Shown: positions 6,536 through 7,132 of the stretch, one piece after another
How the letters are laid out: each line of letters starts with the position of its first letter
Numbering within the stretch: the first letter of the stretch is position 1
NCBI GenBank assembly: GCA_039188505.1
Contig: JBCCZC010000300.1
Location: 1 to 7,132, forward strand
Length of the DNA stretch: 7,132 nt
Direction of reading: 5' to 3'
Source of the DNA: JBCCZC01 sp039188505
Lineage (GTDB): Bacteria > Pseudomonadota > Gammaproteobacteria > Xanthomonadales > SZUA-38
Notes under the pieces: generated by a model
The model's database searches: none
What the model was told of the DNA's origin: nothing
What the model saw: the letters and a program-made list of their open reading frames with translations, nothing else
Made by a program: the position numbers and the translations under genes

Positions 6536-7091
6536 AGGCGATCAGCAGCCCCTCGAAAACGGGGGAGCGCATCTGCCCGTTCGGCGGAGGCTGGATGGCC
6601 GTCATCCGCCGGTGCCGCGGACTGCCGTGGTCCTCCCAGCGAACCCGACCGACGTCCGGTCGGCATCGGCGAACGGAATCGACGCACGCGTTCAGGATCC
6701 ATGCGGCATCGGCGCCGCTGCTCGAGCGAATTTCCGCACCCAGGCGGATGGCCTCGTCCTCGAGGACGGGGGCCGGCGCCGTCACGGGGCCCGGCAGAAG
6801 AAAGCGGCCGAACTGCGCGCTGCCACACTCGGCAACCGCCACGGCAACACGCACGGAGGCCTCGGACGCGCGCAGGGCGGCAAAGACGGCGTTGGCCGGG
6901 TCGTCCGTGGGAGCCGCTGCGTTGCTCTCCGGGAGGCCGAACCACCGGAACACGGCGGCCACGTCGCTGCAGACGCCCAGCGCCAGCTCGATGCCCCGCT
7001 GCAGGCCCGCCTCGCCGAACACGGCAACCGCCTGCCCCACGGAAACATCACGCCACTGCACACCGGTAACGATGACCGCCATACCCAACAC
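6534..7091 (-). CDS. Hypothetical protein, possibly a degenerate class III nucleotide-cyclase-like domain; 5' end uncertain
   Basis: I do not firmly recognise this 185-aa product. Codon statistics support it: in two 60-base stretches sampled, third positions in this frame are 17/20 and 20/20 G/C and second positions are the least GC-rich, which the competing frames do not show. It begins with a hydrophobic strand MAVIVTGV (residues 4-11). A helix-rich part follows, then FGLPES (51-56), DDPANAVFAALRASEA (63-78), and a second strand VRVAVAVAECGSA (80-92). That order loosely recalls class III adenylate/guanylate cyclase domains, which often carry FGAP-type and DDPxxAV stretches before an LRVGIHxGE-like strand. 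The metal-binding aspartate expected after the first strand is absent, so it would be inactive. No signal peptide or membrane span is evident. Starts are GTG 7091 or ATG 7082, the latter with a weak GAAGAAG upstream. The frame stays open to base 7132, so the true start may lie outside. Confidence 0.6.
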   Translation of the reverse strand: MLGMAVIVTGVQWRDVSVGQAVAVFGEAGLQRGIELALGVCSDVAAVFRWFGLPESNAAAPTDDPANAVFAALRASEASVRVAVAVAECGSAQFGRFLLPGPVTAPAPVLEDEAIRLGAEIRSSSGADAAWILNACVDSVRRCRPDVGRVRWEDHGSPRHRRMTAIQPPPNGQMRSPVFEGLLIA

Positions 7092-7132
7092 TTCTTCGAC
7101 CGACCGCCTTCGATTGTGGTCCTTGCCCGTCA

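Noticed and set aside
6358..6945. Alternative - strand frame overlapping the end of the hydroxylase and the right-hand gene
   Set aside because: It covers the 3' end of the hydroxylase coding region, and its third-position GC is low (12 of 20 in the stretch checked), while the 6534-7091 frame shows the proper coding pattern.
1..7132. CRISPR arrays, tRNA/rRNA genes, insertion sequences, riboswitches, toxin-antitoxin or defence genes
   Set aside because: No regularly spaced repeats, transposase or integrase motifs, or RNA gene hallmarks were seen, and nearly all bases are accounted for by the listed genes.

Overview
The window is GC-rich DNA, roughly two-thirds G+C or a little more by eye, with tightly packed genes and strong G/C preference at third codon positions. 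The gene families suggest a proteobacterium that uses formate through a soluble, NAD-linked, molybdenum-dependent formate dehydrogenase of the FdsGBA type. The class cannot be fixed from the sequence alone. Chromosomal origin is likely: there are no mobile elements, rRNA or tRNA genes, or CRISPR arrays.

Left block (1-4968, + strand): the 3' three-quarters of fdsA, the catalytic alpha subunit, is followed by fdhD (called fdsC in some fds operons), fdsD, mobA and moeA. Every junction overlaps (8, 8, 4 and 4 nt), so this reads as one translationally coupled operon whose promoter and fdsG/fdsB partners would lie before the window. The genes form a cofactor line for the enzyme. MoeA inserts molybdate into molybdopterin, MobA adds GMP to make the bis-MGD cofactor, FdhD sulfurates and delivers it, FdsD is the small delta subunit, and FdsA uses it to oxidise formate.

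Middle block (4965-6520): a TetR-family regulator on the - strand meets moeA tail to tail, the two stop codons sharing one CTAG. It is divergent from a membrane-bound di-iron hydroxylase of the fatty acid hydroxylase / sterol desaturase superfamily on the + strand. The AT-rich gap between them (5562-5638) holds two matching 18-bp palindromes. One covers the -35 and the other the expected start of a good sigma70-type promoter for the hydroxylase. This looks like a self-contained repressor-operator-target module for membrane lipid or hydrophobic substrate modification.

Right block (6534 to the window edge, - strand): an unrecognised gene convergent with the hydroxylase. Its codon statistics show that it is real, and its layout loosely resembles a catalytically degenerate class III nucleotide cyclase domain. 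Its 5' end may lie outside the window.

I do not see a clearly unprecedented system. The most distinctive elements are the double TetR operator, the cofactor genes appended to the fds operon, the packed convergent gene ends with hairpins, and the unassigned right-hand gene.
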